Notes under the pieces: model-generated
The model's database searches: none
What the model saw: the letters and a program-made list of their open reading frames with translations, nothing else
What the model was told of the DNA's origin: nothing
Part shown: one piece after another, positions 17,664-27,328 of the stretch
Position numbering within the stretch: position 1 is the first letter of the stretch
Layout of the letters: each line of letters opens with the position of its first letter
Assembly (NCBI RefSeq): GCF_040687965.1
Contig: NZ_CP156084.1
Location: 1,378,501-1,442,500, forward strand
Direction of reading: 5' to 3'
Source: Methylocystis echinoides
GTDB taxonomy: Bacteria > Pseudomonadota > Alphaproteobacteria > Rhizobiales > Beijerinckiaceae
DNA: 64,000 nucleotides
Position numbers and translations under genes: made by a program

Positions 17664-18731
17664 ATGCCGCAACCCAAATGGCCCGCCGAGGACATGCTCG
17701 GCCCGGTGATCGAGGCGCTGCCCGAGCCCGTCTTCGTCATCGACGCCGAGACGCATGCGCTCGCCTTCAACGCCGCCGCGCAGGCGCTGGCCCCCGCGCT
17801 GCGCGTCGGCGAGCCCTTGTCGCGCAGCCTGCGCTCGCCCGACATGCTCGACGCCGCCATGCGCGTCGTGGCCGGCGGCGAGGCGGAGAAAGCCGCCTGG
17901 ACCGAACGCCTGCCGGTGGAGCGCTGGTTCGAAGCCCATATCGCGCCGGTGCGTTTCGAAGGCTTCCGCACGGCGGCGATGATCAGCCTGCGCGACCTCA
18001 CCGAGGCGCATCGCATCGAACGCATGCGCGTGGATTTCGTCGCCAACGCCAGCCATGAATTGCGCACGCCGCTGTCGTCGCTGCTCGGCTTCGTGGAAAC
18101 GCTGCAGGGCCCGGCCAAGAACGACCCCACGGCGCGCGAGCGCTTCCTCGGGATCATGCGCGAACAGGCGCAGCGCATGGCGCGCCTCATCGACGATCTG
18201 CTGTCGCTTTCGCGCATCGAGCAGCACATGCATGTGCGCCCGGTGGAAGCGGTCGATTTCACCGTGCTCGTCGCCCATATCGTGGATACGCTCACGCCCA
18301 TGGCGGAGGAAAACGGCGTGCCGATCGCCCTGGAGCTCGAGCCCAACGTCATCGTCCCCGGCGATCGCGACGAACTCGCCCGCGTCGTGGAGAATCTCAT
18401 CGAGAACGCCCTGAAATACGGCCGATCGGAAGGCGAGGCGCGGCCCATCGAGATTACGCTCGCCCGCAGGGGCGTCAGCGCCGTCTTCTCCGTGCGCGAC
18501 CATGGCCCGGGCATCTCCCCCGAGCATCTTCCGCGCCTCACCGAGCGCTTTTACCGCGTGGACGCCGGAAAGAGCCGGGCCAAGGGCGGGACCGGCCTCG
18601 GCCTCGCCATCGTCAAACACATTGTGCTGCGCCATCGCGGCCGTCTCGGGATCGACTCCGCGCCGGAAGCCGGCGCGCTGTTCCGCGTGACCCTGCCGGC
18701 GATCGAGGGAACGCCCGCGAACTCGACATAA
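17664..18731 (+). CDS. phoR: Phosphate regulon sensor histidine kinase PhoR (no membrane segment)
   Basis: PhoR phosphorylates PhoB when the Pst-PhoU complex signals phosphate shortage. The 355-residue product has a PAS-like input domain (about 12-115), the H-box with H131 (NASHELRTPLSSL), N-box NLIENALKYG, and ATP-lid motifs DHGPGIS and GGTGLGLAIV. No transmembrane helix is present, although many PhoR proteins are anchored by one or two. The frame is open upstream, but that sequence overlaps the preceding gene and is Arg-rich, so it does not supply an anchor. Position before pst-phoU-phoB settles the identity. Confidence 0.9.
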   Translation: MPQPKWPAEDMLGPVIEALPEPVFVIDAETHALAFNAAAQALAPALRVGEPLSRSLRSPDMLDAAMRVVAGGEAEKAAWTERLPVERWFEAHIAPVRFEGFRTAAMISLRDLTEAHRIERMRVDFVANASHELRTPLSSLLGFVETLQGPAKNDPTARERFLGIMREQAQRMARLIDDLLSLSRIEQHMHVRPVEAVDFTVLVAHIVDTLTPMAEENGVPIALELEPNVIVPGDRDELARVVENLIENALKYGRSEGEARPIEITLARRGVSAVFSVRDHGPGISPEHLPRLTERFYRVDAGKSRAKGGTGLGLAIVKHIVLRHRGRLGIDSAPEAGALFRVTLPAIEGTPANST

Positions 18732-18755
18732 ACGATTGATTCAAAAACTAATTTT

Positions 18756-18784
18756 TTGTCATATTCCTGTTAGATAACTGTCAC
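18756..18784 (+). promoter_or_regulatory. Pho box with three half-sites, upstream of pstS
   Basis: Three direct 7-base half-sites, TTGTCAT, CTGTTAG and CTGTCAC, are separated by 4-base AT-rich spacers (ATTC, ATAA), so they repeat every 11 bases. This is the PhoB operator pattern. It ends 87 bases before the pstS ATG, making pstSCAB-phoU-phoB a phosphate-starvation operon with positive feedback on phoB. Confidence 0.88.
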
Positions 18785-18871
18785 AAAACCCTCTTGGCCG
18801 CCCGCTAGAACCTCGGCCGTGATGGGCGCGAAGGGGCGCCCGAGTTTTCTCGAGCTTGAAAGCGATCTCGA

Positions 18872-19918
18872 ATGATCTCCAGGATTTTCACGCGCGCCGC
18901 CATCGCGGCGACGGCGTTCGCCGCCATGACGGGCGCGGCTCTGGCGCTGGACATTTCCGGCGCGGGCGCGACCTTCCCCTATCCCATCTACGCCAAATGG
19001 GCGGAAACCTATAAGAAGGAGACCGGAAACGGTCTGAATTATCAGTCGATCGGCTCTGGCGGCGGCATCAAGCAGATCAAGGCCCGCACCGTGACGTTCG
19101 GCGCCTCGGACCAGCCCCTCAAGGCCGAGGATCTCCAGGCCGCCAATCTCATCCAGTGGCCGCAGGTCATCGGCGGCATCGTGCCGGTCGTCAATCTCGA
19201 CGGCGTCGCGCCGGGCGAGCTCGTGCTCGACGGGCCGACCCTCGCGAAGATTTTCCTCGGCGAGATTACGAGCTGGGACGACGCGGCGATCAAGAAGCTC
19301 AACGCCAAAGCCAAGCTCTCGGCGACGCCGATCGTCGTCGTGCATCGTTCGGACGGCTCCGGCACGACCTTCAACTTTACGAATTATCTTTCCAAGGTCT
19401 CCGACGACTGGAAGACCAAGGTCGGCGAGAATTCGGCGGTCGAATGGCCGGCCGGCATCGGCGCCAAGGGCAATGAGGGCGTCGCCAACAACGTCTCCAA
19501 CACCAAAGGCGCGATCGGCTATGTCGAATACGCCTACGCCAAGCAGAACAAGCTGACCTACACGAAGATGATCAACGCCGCCGGCAAGGTCGTCGCGCCG
19601 GGCCTGGAGAGCTTCCAGTCCGCCGCCGCGAGCGCCGACTGGGCGAAGTCGCCGGGCTTCTATCAGATCATCACCAATGAGCCGGGCGCGAAGTCCTGGC
19701 CGATTTCGGCTGCGACGTTCATCCTGCTGCCCAAGGACTCGAAGGACGAGGCGGCGGCCGCCGAAGCCTTGAAGTTCTTCGGCTGGGCTTTCGCCAATGG
19801 CGGAAAGGCCGCGGAGGAGCTCGATTACATCCCCATGCCCAAGACCGTCGTCGAGCTCATCAAAAAGAGCTGGGGCGAGGTCAAGGGCGCGGACGGCAAG
19901 GCGCTCGCGGCGCATTGA
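18872..19918 (+). CDS. pstS: Phosphate ABC transporter substrate-binding protein PstS
   Basis: PstS is the periplasmic high-affinity phosphate-binding protein. It has 348 residues with a signal peptide (about 1-25, cleavage near ALALD). The mature protein begins with the family sequence [19 protein letters not shown]. Phosphate-ligand segments [17 protein letters not shown] and HRSDGSGTT are intact. It lies directly after the Pho box and is first in the pst operon. Confidence 0.97.
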   Translation: MISRIFTRAAIAATAFAAMTGAALALDISGAGATFPYPIYAKWAETYKKETGNGLNYQSIGSGGGIKQIKARTVTFGASDQPLKAEDLQAANLIQWPQVIGGIVPVVNLDGVAPGELVLDGPTLAKIFLGEITSWDDAAIKKLNAKAKLSATPIVVVHRSDGSGTTFNFTNYLSKVSDDWKTKVGENSAVEWPAGIGAKGNEGVANNVSNTKGAIGYVEYAYAKQNKLTYTKMINAAGKVVAPGLESFQSAAASADWAKSPGFYQIITNEPGAKSWPISAATFILLPKDSKDEAAAAEALKFFGWAFANGGKAAEELDYIPMPKTVVELIKKSWGEVKGADGKALAAH

Positions 19919-20075
19919 GCCGAGCGCAGGCCGCGTTGCGGTCGGCGCGCAGGCGGTTCAAAACGGAGGCCGCCTGAAAGATGACAGACGCCGGCTGCGT
20001 TCAAGGGAGCCGGCGTCGGGAGTTGCAAAGACCATGACCGAACCCGTCTCGCGCGGCTCGAGTGGAGTGGACAAC

Positions 20076-21065
20076 ATGTCGGATGTCGCATTGGAGAGCG
20101 CTGTCGCCCGGCCCGCGGTCACCGACCGCGCCAAGGCCCTTGCCGGCATCGCGCTCCTCGACCGCATCTTCTTTCAAGTGACCCGCGCGGCGGCGGTCAT
20201 CGTGCTCGTCATTCTGGGCGGCGTGATCCTGTCGCTGGTCCTTGGCTCGCTGCCAGCCCTGCAGGCCTTCGGGCCAGGCTTCCTGATCTCCCAGTCGTGG
20301 AACCCCGTCACCGAGAAATTCGGCGCGCTGCCGGCGATCTACGGCACGCTCGTCACGTCGGGCGTCGCCATGCTGATCGCCGTGCCGGTCGGACTGGGGA
20401 TCGCGACCTTCCTGACCGAATTATGCCCCCACCGGCTACGGCGCCCGATCGGCATCGCGATCGAGCTTCTCGCGGGCATTCCGTCGATCATTTACGGCAT
20501 CTGGGGCCTCTTCGTCTTCGCGCCTTTCGTTCAGACCTATGTGCAGCCCGGCCTGATCTCGCTTTTCAGCGACGTGCCGGTGCTCTCCTCGCTTTTCGCC
20601 GGCCCTCCCTATGGTATCGGCATGCTGACGGCGGGCTTCATCCTGGCGATCATGGTGCTGCCCTTCATCGCGTCGATCTCACGCGACGTCTTCGAAACCG
20701 TGCCGCCCGTTCTCAAGGAGGCGGCCGCCGGCATCGGCTGCACGACCTGGGAAATGATGCGCTATGTCGTCATCCCCTACACGCGCGTCGGCGTCATCGG
20801 CGGGGTGATGCTGGCGCTCGGGCGCGCGCTCGGCGAAACCATGGCGGTCACCTTCGTCATCGGCAACGCCCACAAGGTGTCGCCGTCGCTGCTCGCCCCC
20901 GGCACGACCATATCGGCGACCATCGCCAATGAATTCACCGAAGCCGTCGGCGACGTCTACACGTCGTCGCTCATCGCGCTCGGCCTCATCCTATTCCTTC
21001 TGACCTTCGTCGTGCTGGCGATCGCGCGTTACATGCTGATGCGCCTCGAACGCAAAGCGGCTTAA
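20076..21065 (+). CDS. pstC: Phosphate ABC transporter permease PstC
   Basis: PstC pairs with PstA to form the phosphate channel. From the ATG at 20076 (GGAG eight bases upstream) the protein has 329 residues and six predicted membrane segments. The permease signature for contacting PstB is near GLFVFAP..., and [19 protein letters not shown] is typical. An alternative ATG at 20034 adds 14 residues and also has a GGGAG site, eleven bases upstream, so the start is not certain. The gene follows pstS after a 157-base gap. Confidence 0.94.
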   Translation: MSDVALESAVARPAVTDRAKALAGIALLDRIFFQVTRAAAVIVLVILGGVILSLVLGSLPALQAFGPGFLISQSWNPVTEKFGALPAIYGTLVTSGVAMLIAVPVGLGIATFLTELCPHRLRRPIGIAIELLAGIPSIIYGIWGLFVFAPFVQTYVQPGLISLFSDVPVLSSLFAGPPYGIGMLTAGFILAIMVLPFIASISRDVFETVPPVLKEAAAGIGCTTWEMMRYVVIPYTRVGVIGGVMLALGRALGETMAVTFVIGNAHKVSPSLLAPGTTISATIANEFTEAVGDVYTSSLIALGLILFLLTFVVLAIARYMLMRLERKAA

Positions 21066-21076
21066 GGAGCAGCGCC

Positions 21077-21916
21077 ATGTCGCTTTACGCCACGCGCCGC
21101 AAGCGGAATTCGCTGGCGACCAGCCTTGCCTGGGCGGCCGCTCTTTTTGGCATCGCCTGGCTTTTCCTCATCCTCGCGTCGCTGCTTTATGAAGGCCTGC
21201 GCGGGCTGTCGCTTGCGGTCTTCACCGAAATGACGCCGCCGCCGGGCAGCAAGGGCGGCCTGTTGAACGCCATCGCTGGATCGCTGGTCATGACCGCAAT
21301 CGGCGTTGCGATCGGCACGCCGCTCGGCATGCTCGCCGGCACCTATATGGCGGAATATGGCCGTTACACCAAGCTCGCGATGGTCGTGCGGTTCATCAAC
21401 GACATTCTGCTCAGCGCGCCGTCGATCGTGATCGGCCTCTTCGTCTATGAAGTCCTCGTGCATCCCATGGGGCACTTCTCGGGCGTCTCCGGGGCCGTCG
21501 CGCTCTCCCTGCTCGTCATCCCCGTCGTGTTGCGCACCACCGAGGACATGCTGCTGCTGGTGCCGGGATCGATGCGCGAGGCGGCCGCCGCGCTCGGCGC
21601 GCCACGCTCCCATGTCGTCGCGCATGTCGCCTATCGCGCCGCCAAGGCGGGCTTGGTGACGGGCGTGCTGCTCGCGGTGGCGCGCGTCTCCGGCGAAACC
21701 GCGCCGCTGCTCTTCACCGCGCTCAACAATCAGTTCTGGAGCAGCGATCTCCTGGCGCCGATGGCGAGCCTCCCGGTCGTCATCTTCCAGTTCGCTTTGT
21801 CGCCCTACAAAGACTGGCAGCAGCTCGCCTGGACCGGCGCGCTGCTGATCACCGCCGCCGTCCTCGCTCTCTCGATCACAGCCCGCGCGCTCAGCGCCGG
21901 TCGGAGAAAATCGTGA
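21077..21916 (+). CDS. pstA: Phosphate ABC transporter permease PstA
   Basis: The 279-residue second permease subunit of the Pst importer has six predicted membrane segments. Family landmarks are [22 protein letters not shown] and [14 protein letters not shown]. It starts eleven bases after pstC with AAGGAGCAG as ribosome site, and its stop overlaps the pstB ATG by one base (TGATG), so the two are translationally coupled. Confidence 0.96.
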   Translation: MSLYATRRKRNSLATSLAWAAALFGIAWLFLILASLLYEGLRGLSLAVFTEMTPPPGSKGGLLNAIAGSLVMTAIGVAIGTPLGMLAGTYMAEYGRYTKLAMVVRFINDILLSAPSIVIGLFVYEVLVHPMGHFSGVSGAVALSLLVIPVVLRTTEDMLLLVPGSMREAAAALGAPRSHVVAHVAYRAAKAGLVTGVLLAVARVSGETAPLLFTALNNQFWSSDLLAPMASLPVVIFQFALSPYKDWQQLAWTGALLITAAVLALSITARALSAGRRKS

Positions 21917-22698
21917 TGAACGCCCCCGCACAGGTCAAAGAACACGCCGCCAAGATTTCGGTCCAGGGCCTGGATTTCTTTTACGGCGCGTCAAAGGCGC
22001 TGAAATCCATTTCGCTGCCGCTGCAGACGCATAAGGTCACGGCCTTCATCGGTCCCTCTGGCTGCGGAAAGTCGACGCTGCTGCGGGTCTTAAACCGCAT
22101 GTACGACCTCTACCCCGGCCAACGCGCCGAGGGCGAGGTGCTGCTCGACGGCGAGAATATTCTCGATCCGGCGATCGACATCAATGCGCTGCGCGCGCGC
22201 GTCGGCATGATCTTCCAGAAGCCGACGCCCTTCCCGATGTCGATCTATGAGAACATCGCCTTCGGCGTTCGCCTTTACGAGAAATTGTCGCGCGCCGACA
22301 TGGACCAGCGCGTCGAGGAAGCCTTGCGCGGCGCGGCGCTCTGGGACGAGGTGAAGGACAAGCTGCACACGAGCGGGCTCGGGCTTTCGGGCGGCCAGCA
22401 GCAGCGCCTGTGCATCGCGCGCAGCGTCGCCGTGCAGCCGGAGGTGATCCTCTTCGACGAGCCCTGCTCCGCCCTCGACCCGATCTCCACGGCCAAAGTG
22501 GAGGAGCTCATCGAGGAGCTCGCCAACGACTATACGATCGCCATCGTCACCCACAACATGCAGCAGGCCGTGCGCGTCTCCGACTATACGGCCTTCATGT
22601 ATCTCGGCGAGCTCGTCGAATTCGGCGACACCGACGAGGTCTTCAACAAGCCGCGCGAAAAGCGCACCCAGGATTACATCACCGGCCGCTTCGGGTGA
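21916..22698 (+). CDS. pstB: Phosphate ABC transporter ATP-binding protein PstB
   Basis: PstB is the ATPase of the phosphate importer, 260 residues. Walker A is GPSGCGKST near residue 44, the ABC signature is [14 protein letters not shown], and Walker B is [13 protein letters not shown]. The H-loop is IVTHNMQQA. The ATG at 21916 overlaps the pstA stop; a GTG one codon earlier is a less likely start. Confidence 0.97.
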   Translation: MNAPAQVKEHAAKISVQGLDFFYGASKALKSISLPLQTHKVTAFIGPSGCGKSTLLRVLNRMYDLYPGQRAEGEVLLDGENILDPAIDINALRARVGMIFQKPTPFPMSIYENIAFGVRLYEKLSRADMDQRVEEALRGAALWDEVKDKLHTSGLGLSGGQQQRLCIARSVAVQPEVILFDEPCSALDPISTAKVEELIEELANDYTIAIVTHNMQQAVRVSDYTAFMYLGELVEFGDTDEVFNKPREKRTQDYITGRFG

Positions 22699-22711
22699 GG
22701 AAGGACATCGC

Positions 22712-23428
22712 ATGAGCGAACATATCGTCAAGTCCTACGACCGCGATCTCGAGGCGCTGGGCCGCCGTATTTCCGAGATGGGCGGCGTCGCCGAGAAGAT
22801 GCTGGCGGAGGCCATGGACGCTTTGTCGATGCTCGACGTCGACCTGGCCCAGCGCGTCGTCGCGAGCGACGCGCGCCTCGACATTCTCCAGCGCGAGATC
22901 GAAGAGAACGCCGTGCTGACGATCGCGCGGCGCCAGCCTCTGGCGGTCGATCTGCGCGAATGCATCGCCGCGATCCGCATTTCCGGCGACATCGAGCGGA
23001 TCGGCGATCTCGCGAAGAACATCGCCAAGCGCACGCTGAAGATCGCCACCGAAGCGCGGCTGCCGCGCGCCATTGTCGGCTTGCGGTCGATGCACGAGGT
23101 CGCGGCGACGCAGCTCAAGGACGCGCTCGACGCCTATGCGCTGCGCGACGTGGAGCGCGCCCGCGCGGTGTGGGAGAACGACGCCGATCTCGACGCGCTG
23201 GAAGACAGCGTGTTCCGCGACCTCTTGACCTTCATGATGGAGGACCCGCGCAACATCTCCTTTTGCACGCATCTCCTCTTCTGCTCGAAGAACCTCGAAC
23301 GCATCGGCGACCACACGACCAATATTTCGGAGACGGTCGTCTATCTCGCCACCGGCGAAAGCCTGCCGATGGAGCGGCCGAAATCCCGCATCGGCCTCCG
23401 CGGATCGGAACAAGACGTCGCGCAATGA
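22712..23428 (+). CDS. phoU: Phosphate signalling protein PhoU
   Basis: PhoU links the Pst transporter to PhoR and restrains the Pho response when phosphate is plentiful. It is a 238-residue all-helical protein made of two three-helix repeats. Conserved metal-binding acidic motifs appear in each: DIERIGDLAKNI (about 91-102) and NLERIGDHTTNI (about 196-207). It starts 13 bases after pstB with GAGGAAGG as ribosome site, and its end overlaps phoB by four bases (ATGA). Confidence 0.97.
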   Translation: MSEHIVKSYDRDLEALGRRISEMGGVAEKMLAEAMDALSMLDVDLAQRVVASDARLDILQREIEENAVLTIARRQPLAVDLRECIAAIRISGDIERIGDLAKNIAKRTLKIATEARLPRAIVGLRSMHEVAATQLKDALDAYALRDVERARAVWENDADLDALEDSVFRDLLTFMMEDPRNISFCTHLLFCSKNLERIGDHTTNISETVVYLATGESLPMERPKSRIGLRGSEQDVAQ

Positions 23429-24171
23429 ACGAAACCATTATTCAAACCCTTCCCCGCGAAGGCCGGGCCGATCGCCCGCCGCGCATTCTCGTTGTCGAGG
23501 ACGAGGTCCCGCTCGCCACGCTGCTCGTCTATAATCTCGAAGCTGAAGGCTATCAGGTCGAGCATGTCGACAATGGCGACGAGGCGGAACTGCGCATTGC
23601 GGAATCGCCGCCCGACCTTCTGCTGCTCGACTGGATGCTGCCCGGCGTCTCGGGTCTCGAAATCTGCCGGCGGCTGCGCGCCCGCGACGTCGCCCGCGAC
23701 ATGCCGATCATCATGCTGACCGCGCGCGGCGAAGAGGGCGAACGCGTGCGGGGCCTGTCGGTCGGCGCGGACGACTATGTCGTGAAGCCCTTCTCGACGC
23801 CCGAACTGATGGCCCGCGTGCGCGCGCTGTTGCGACGCGCCCGGCCGGAGCGCGTCGCCTCGCGGCTGACGGCGGGGGACATCGACCTCGACCGCGAAAC
23901 GCGTCGGGTGCGCCGCTCGGGCCGCGAGATCCATCTCGGCCCGACCGAGTTCCGCCTGCTGGAATATCTGATGGAGAAGCCCGGCCGCGTGTTCACGCGG
24001 GCGCAGTTGCTCGACAGCGTCTGGGGCATGTCGGCTGAAATCGACGAGCGCACGGTCGACGTCCATGTCGGGCGCCTGCGCAAGGCGCTCATCCGCGGGC
24101 GGGAGAAGGATCCGATCCGCACCGTGCGCGGTTCGGGCTATTCCTTCGACGAGACCTTCGGCCGCGAGTGA
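23425..24171 (+). CDS. phoB: Phosphate regulon response regulator PhoB
   Basis: PhoB is the OmpR-type activator that binds Pho boxes. It has 248 residues: a receiver domain at about 19-135 (phosphoacceptor D69 in LLLLDWMLPG, conserved lysine in VVKPF) and a winged-helix effector domain at about 148-245 (FRLLEYLMEKPGRVFTR, TVDVHVGRLRKAL). The start ATG overlaps the phoU stop (ATGA). The N-terminal extension before the receiver is about 18 residues longer than in E. coli PhoB. It closes the pst operon. Confidence 0.96.
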   Translation: MNETIIQTLPREGRADRPPRILVVEDEVPLATLLVYNLEAEGYQVEHVDNGDEAELRIAESPPDLLLLDWMLPGVSGLEICRRLRARDVARDMPIIMLTARGEEGERVRGLSVGADDYVVKPFSTPELMARVRALLRRARPERVASRLTAGDIDLDRETRRVRRSGREIHLGPTEFRLLEYLMEKPGRVFTRAQLLDSVWGMSAEIDERTVDVHVGRLRKALIRGREKDPIRTVRGSGYSFDETFGRE

Positions 24172-24198
24172 AGGCCGGACCGCCGAACTCGGGAAGGA

Positions 24199-24741
24199 TT
24201 ACGCGAAGCGCGGGGCCTTGAGATCGCGGGCGCGGCGGCGATCCTGCGCCGGCTGATAGGCGACGCGCGCATGATGGGCGCAATAGGGGCCGGCGCCGAT
24301 CGGCGACTTCGCCCCGCAGAAGCGGAAATCCGGCGTCGTCGGATCGCCCATCGGCCAGCGGCACATGGATTCGCGCAACTCCATCAGCGTGACGCGCTCC
24401 GACATGGGAATGACGACCTCCTCGGCCTCCGGCGCGACGCGGGCGACGACCATGGCCTGCGGCGCAAAGGCCAGGGCGACATTGCCATGGACCGCGTGGC
24501 CCCCGGCGCGCGGCGCGGCGACGACCGGGGCGGTCGCCGGCTGGCGGGCCGTCCCCTTCGCCGCGCGCGGGCGCTGCGCGGCCGCTGTCTTGGCGCGTTC
24601 GGCGAGGCCGAGGCGGTGAATCTTGCCAATGACCGCGTTGCGCGTGATGCCGGGGCCCAGCTCGGCGGCCACCTGGCTCGCGCTGAGGCCGTCGCTCCAA
24701 AGCTTGCGCAACAGATCGACTCTTTCCTCGGTCCAAGACAT
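24199..24741 (-). CDS. gcrA: GcrA cell-cycle regulator
   Basis: GcrA is an alphaproteobacterial sigma70 cofactor acting at promoters with methylated GANTC sites. The 180-residue protein starts MSWTEERVDLLRKLWSDGLS, the conserved DNA-binding helix-turn-helix, continuing ITRNAVIGKIHRLGL. The sigma-interacting C-terminal part has CRWPMGDP and FCGAKSPIGAGPYCAHH, with paired Cys/His. An Ala/Pro-rich linker joins the two. The frame extends upstream by 52 codons, but ATG at 24741 has a strong ribosome site (GGAGGTC). Five GANTC sites lie just upstream. Confidence 0.95.
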   Translation of the reverse strand: MSWTEERVDLLRKLWSDGLSASQVAAELGPGITRNAVIGKIHRLGLAERAKTAAAQRPRAAKGTARQPATAPVVAAPRAGGHAVHGNVALAFAPQAMVVARVAPEAEEVVIPMSERVTLMELRESMCRWPMGDPTTPDFRFCGAKSPIGAGPYCAHHARVAYQPAQDRRRARDLKAPRFA

Positions 24742-25187
24742 AATTTGACCTCCAAGCGGTCGATTCGAACGCGCCGCCGACGGAATCCACCATCCGTCGC
24801 TGCGCCGGGATCTCCGGCGGCGATGAGACGCGCATCGAGACTCGAGAAGCGCCCTGCGGCTTTGAAAAACGCGTCCGCAACGGCGAAAACTGACCATCCT
24901 TTTGAATCACGGGTCCGAGTCGCTGGCAAGCAGAAGGGGGCGTTCTCAACAGGCTTTCATGCGCTTTCGCGCGCCGGTGTGGCCCAGGCGACTCACTTGC
25001 GCGCTTTTTTCGAGGAAAATCGACTGTAAAGTCTCCGGCCCAGGCAAGGCCTCGCCCCTGCGGCAGGATTTGACCGAAGCCGCCCGCGCGCATAAAATCA
25101 AAGTCTCGGATTGCCGCCCTCAAAAAGGGCGGCGCTTTGTTTTTGGGGTCCGGCCGCGGGCCGCTCCCGAGGGCTTGGAGCTTGACG
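24742..25187. other. Divergent gcrA/argD intergenic region with GANTC cluster
   Basis: No gene is evident in these 446 bases. Five GANTC sites (24762, 24783, 24839, 24904 and 24917) lie in the 160 bases before gcrA, against fewer than one expected by chance. A terminator-like hairpin at 25113-25133 lies on the argD side. An Arg-rich ATG frame at 24959 runs through into argD sequence without stopping early, so it is not a convincing leader peptide. Confidence 0.6.
25113..25146 (+). terminator. Terminator-like hairpin in the argD leader
   Basis: A perfect 8-base stem GCCGCCCT/AGGGCGGC with loop CAAAA is followed by GCTTTGTTTTTGG. It points in the direction of argD and ends about 40 bases before its start. 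No plus-strand gene lies between it and phoB, 940 bases upstream, so it may terminate residual pst-pho read-through or attenuate argD. Confidence 0.55.
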
Positions 25188-26384
25188 TTGACTTCTGCGC
25201 TCTATCCGACCTATGCGCGGGCCGATATCGCCTTCACGGGGGGCGAAGGCCCATGGCTCTTCGCTGAGAACGGCGACCGTTACCTGGATTTCGCTTCCGG
25301 CGTCGCGGTCCTGTCGCTCGGCCATGAGCATCCGCATCTGGTCGCGACGCTGAAGGCGGCGGCCGAGAAGCCCTGGCATGTCTCGAACCTCTACCGCATC
25401 CCGCAGGCCGAGCGGCTGGCGCAGCGCCTCGTCGACGCCACCTTCGCCGATGTGGTTTTCTTCGCCAATTCCGGCGCCGAAGCCGTGGAGTGCGCCATCA
25501 AGACGGCGCGAAAATATCACGCCGCCAATGGCGCGCCTGAGCGCTATCGGCTGATTACTTTCGAAGGGGCCTTTCACGGCCGGACGCTGGCGACCATCGC
25601 CGCCGGCGGCAATCCCAAATATCTCGAGGGTTTCGGCCCGCCGGTCGACGGCTTCGATCAAATTCCCTTCGCGGACTTCGACGCGCTCGAATCCGCGATT
25701 TCGGACGAAACCGCCGGCGTTTTGCTCGAACCCGTCCAGGGCGAGGGCGGGCTGCGGGTCTTTCCCGCCGAATTCCTGAAAAAACTGCGCGCCCTCTGCG
25801 ACGCGCGCGGCCTGCTGCTGGTTCTCGACGAGGTGCAGTGCGGCGTCGGCCGCACCGGCAAATTCCTCGCCTGCGAACACGCCGGCGTAGCGCCGGACAT
25901 CGTGGCGCTCGCCAAGGGCCTCGGCGGCGGCTTTCCGATCGGCGCCTGTCTCGCGACGCGCGAAGCCGCCAAGGGCATGACGCTCGGCGCGCACGGCTCG
26001 ACCTTCGGCGGCAATCCGCTGGCGGCCGCCGTCGGCGGCGCGGTTCTCGACGTGGTGCTGGCCGAAGGCTTTCTGCCGCGCGTCGCGCGCCTCGGCGCGC
26101 TCCTGCGCCAGCGGCTCGCCGAGCTCAACGACCGCTATCCGGCGATCATCGAGACGGTGCGCGGCGAGGGGCTGATGTTCGGCGTGAAGACGCGCGGGCC
26201 CAATGGCGATTTCGCCGCCGCCGCGCGGGCCGAAGGGCTGCTGACCGTTCTTGCCGGCGACAATGTCGTGCGGCTGTTGCCGCCGCTCATCATCGACGAG
26301 ACGCATATCGTCGAGGCCGCGGCGCGCCTCGAGCGCGCCTGCGTGCGTCTGGCGACGCCGGCCAAGCAGTTGGGAGCGGCGTGA
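25188..26384 (+). CDS. argD: Acetylornithine aminotransferase
   Basis: ArgD is a class III PLP aminotransferase converting N-acetylglutamate semialdehyde to acetylornithine; it often also serves lysine synthesis. There is no in-frame ATG near the family N-terminus. TTG at 25188 is chosen because GGAG lies seven bases upstream and translation then begins [13 protein letters not shown]. The product is 398 residues. Motifs are [36 protein letters not shown] and the PLP lysine in [13 protein letters not shown]. Its stop overlaps the argF ATG (TGATG). An upstream TTG at 25137 is an alternative start. Confidence 0.93.
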   Translation: MTSALYPTYARADIAFTGGEGPWLFAENGDRYLDFASGVAVLSLGHEHPHLVATLKAAAEKPWHVSNLYRIPQAERLAQRLVDATFADVVFFANSGAEAVECAIKTARKYHAANGAPERYRLITFEGAFHGRTLATIAAGGNPKYLEGFGPPVDGFDQIPFADFDALESAISDETAGVLLEPVQGEGGLRVFPAEFLKKLRALCDARGLLLVLDEVQCGVGRTGKFLACEHAGVAPDIVALAKGLGGGFPIGACLATREAAKGMTLGAHGSTFGGNPLAAAVGGAVLDVVLAEGFLPRVARLGALLRQRLAELNDRYPAIIETVRGEGLMFGVKTRGPNGDFAAAARAEGLLTVLAGDNVVRLLPPLIIDETHIVEAAARLERACVRLATPAKQLGAA

Positions 26385-27328
26385 TGACCGCGCACACGCT
26401 GACGCGGCCGCGTCATTTTCTCGATATTTGCGATTTCACCCGCGACGATCTGCGCCATATCCTCGATCTCGCCAAGTCGCTGAAGGCGAAGCGCGTCAAG
26501 GGCGCGCCGCCGGCGGAGCGCCCGCTCGCCGGCAAATATCTGGCGATGATCTTCGACAAGCCGTCGACGCGCACGCGCGTCTCCTTCGACATCGCCATGC
26601 GCGATCTCGGCGGCGAGTCGATCATGCTGACGGGCGGCGAGATGCAGCTCGGCCGCGGCGAGAGCATCGCCGACACGGCGCGCGTGCTGTCGCGTTTCGC
26701 CGACGCCGTCATGATCCGCATCCTGTCGCATGAGGATCTGACCGAGCTCGCGCGCCACGCCGCCATTCCGGTCATCAACGGCCTGACCAAGCGCTCCCAC
26801 CCCTGCCAGATCATGGCGGACCTGCTCACCTTCGAGGAGCATCTGGGACCGATCGACGGCCGCACCGTGGCCTGGGTCGGCGACTCCAACAATGTGCTGG
26901 CGAGCTGGGTGCACGCGGCCGCCCGTTTCGGATTCACGATCAATGTGGCGACGCCGGCGGAATTCACGCCCCCGCAAAGCCTCGTCGACTGGGCGAAGGC
27001 CGAAGGCGCGGCGTTGAACGTGATGCGCGACCCGCGCGCCGCCGTCGACGGCGCGCAGGCGGTGATCACCGATTGCTGGGTCTCCATGGGCGACGCCGAC
27101 GAGGACTTCCGCCGCCAGGTTCTTGCGCCATATCAGGTGGACGCCAAACTCATGCGCGACGCCGCCAAGGACGCCATTTTCATGCATTGCCTGCCTGCCC
27201 ACCGCGGCGAGGAAGTCACCGACGAGGTGATGGACGGCCCGCAGTCCGTCGTCTTCGACGAAGCCGAAAACCGGCTGCACGCCCAGAAAGGCGTGCTGGC
27301 CTGGTGCCTCGCGCCGGGCGTCGCCTGA
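26384..27328 (+). CDS. argF: Ornithine carbamoyltransferase
   Basis: ArgF joins carbamoyl phosphate and ornithine to make citrulline. The 314-residue protein has the carbamoyl-phosphate motif STRTR (in [11 protein letters not shown]), the segment HPCQIMADL, and the ornithine-loop motif MHCLPAHRG with the catalytic cysteine. It overlaps argD by one base and hslO by one base (TGATG at both joints), so the three genes are translationally coupled. The argD-argF-hslO order is common in Rhizobiales. Confidence 0.97.
   Translation: MTAHTLTRPRHFLDICDFTRDDLRHILDLAKSLKAKRVKGAPPAERPLAGKYLAMIFDKPSTRTRVSFDIAMRDLGGESIMLTGGEMQLGRGESIADTARVLSRFADAVMIRILSHEDLTELARHAAIPVINGLTKRSHPCQIMADLLTFEEHLGPIDGRTVAWVGDSNNVLASWVHAAARFGFTINVATPAEFTPPQSLVDWAKAEGAALNVMRDPRAAVDGAQAVITDCWVSMGDADEDFRRQVLAPYQVDAKLMRDAAKDAIFMHCLPAHRGEEVTDEVMDGPQSVVFDEAENRLHAQKGVLAWCLAPGVA

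Noticed and set aside
24959-25267. Arg-rich leader peptide for arginine-dependent attenuation of argD
   Set aside because: The frame does not stop before the hairpin but runs into argD sequence, and Arg-rich frames are common by chance at this GC content.
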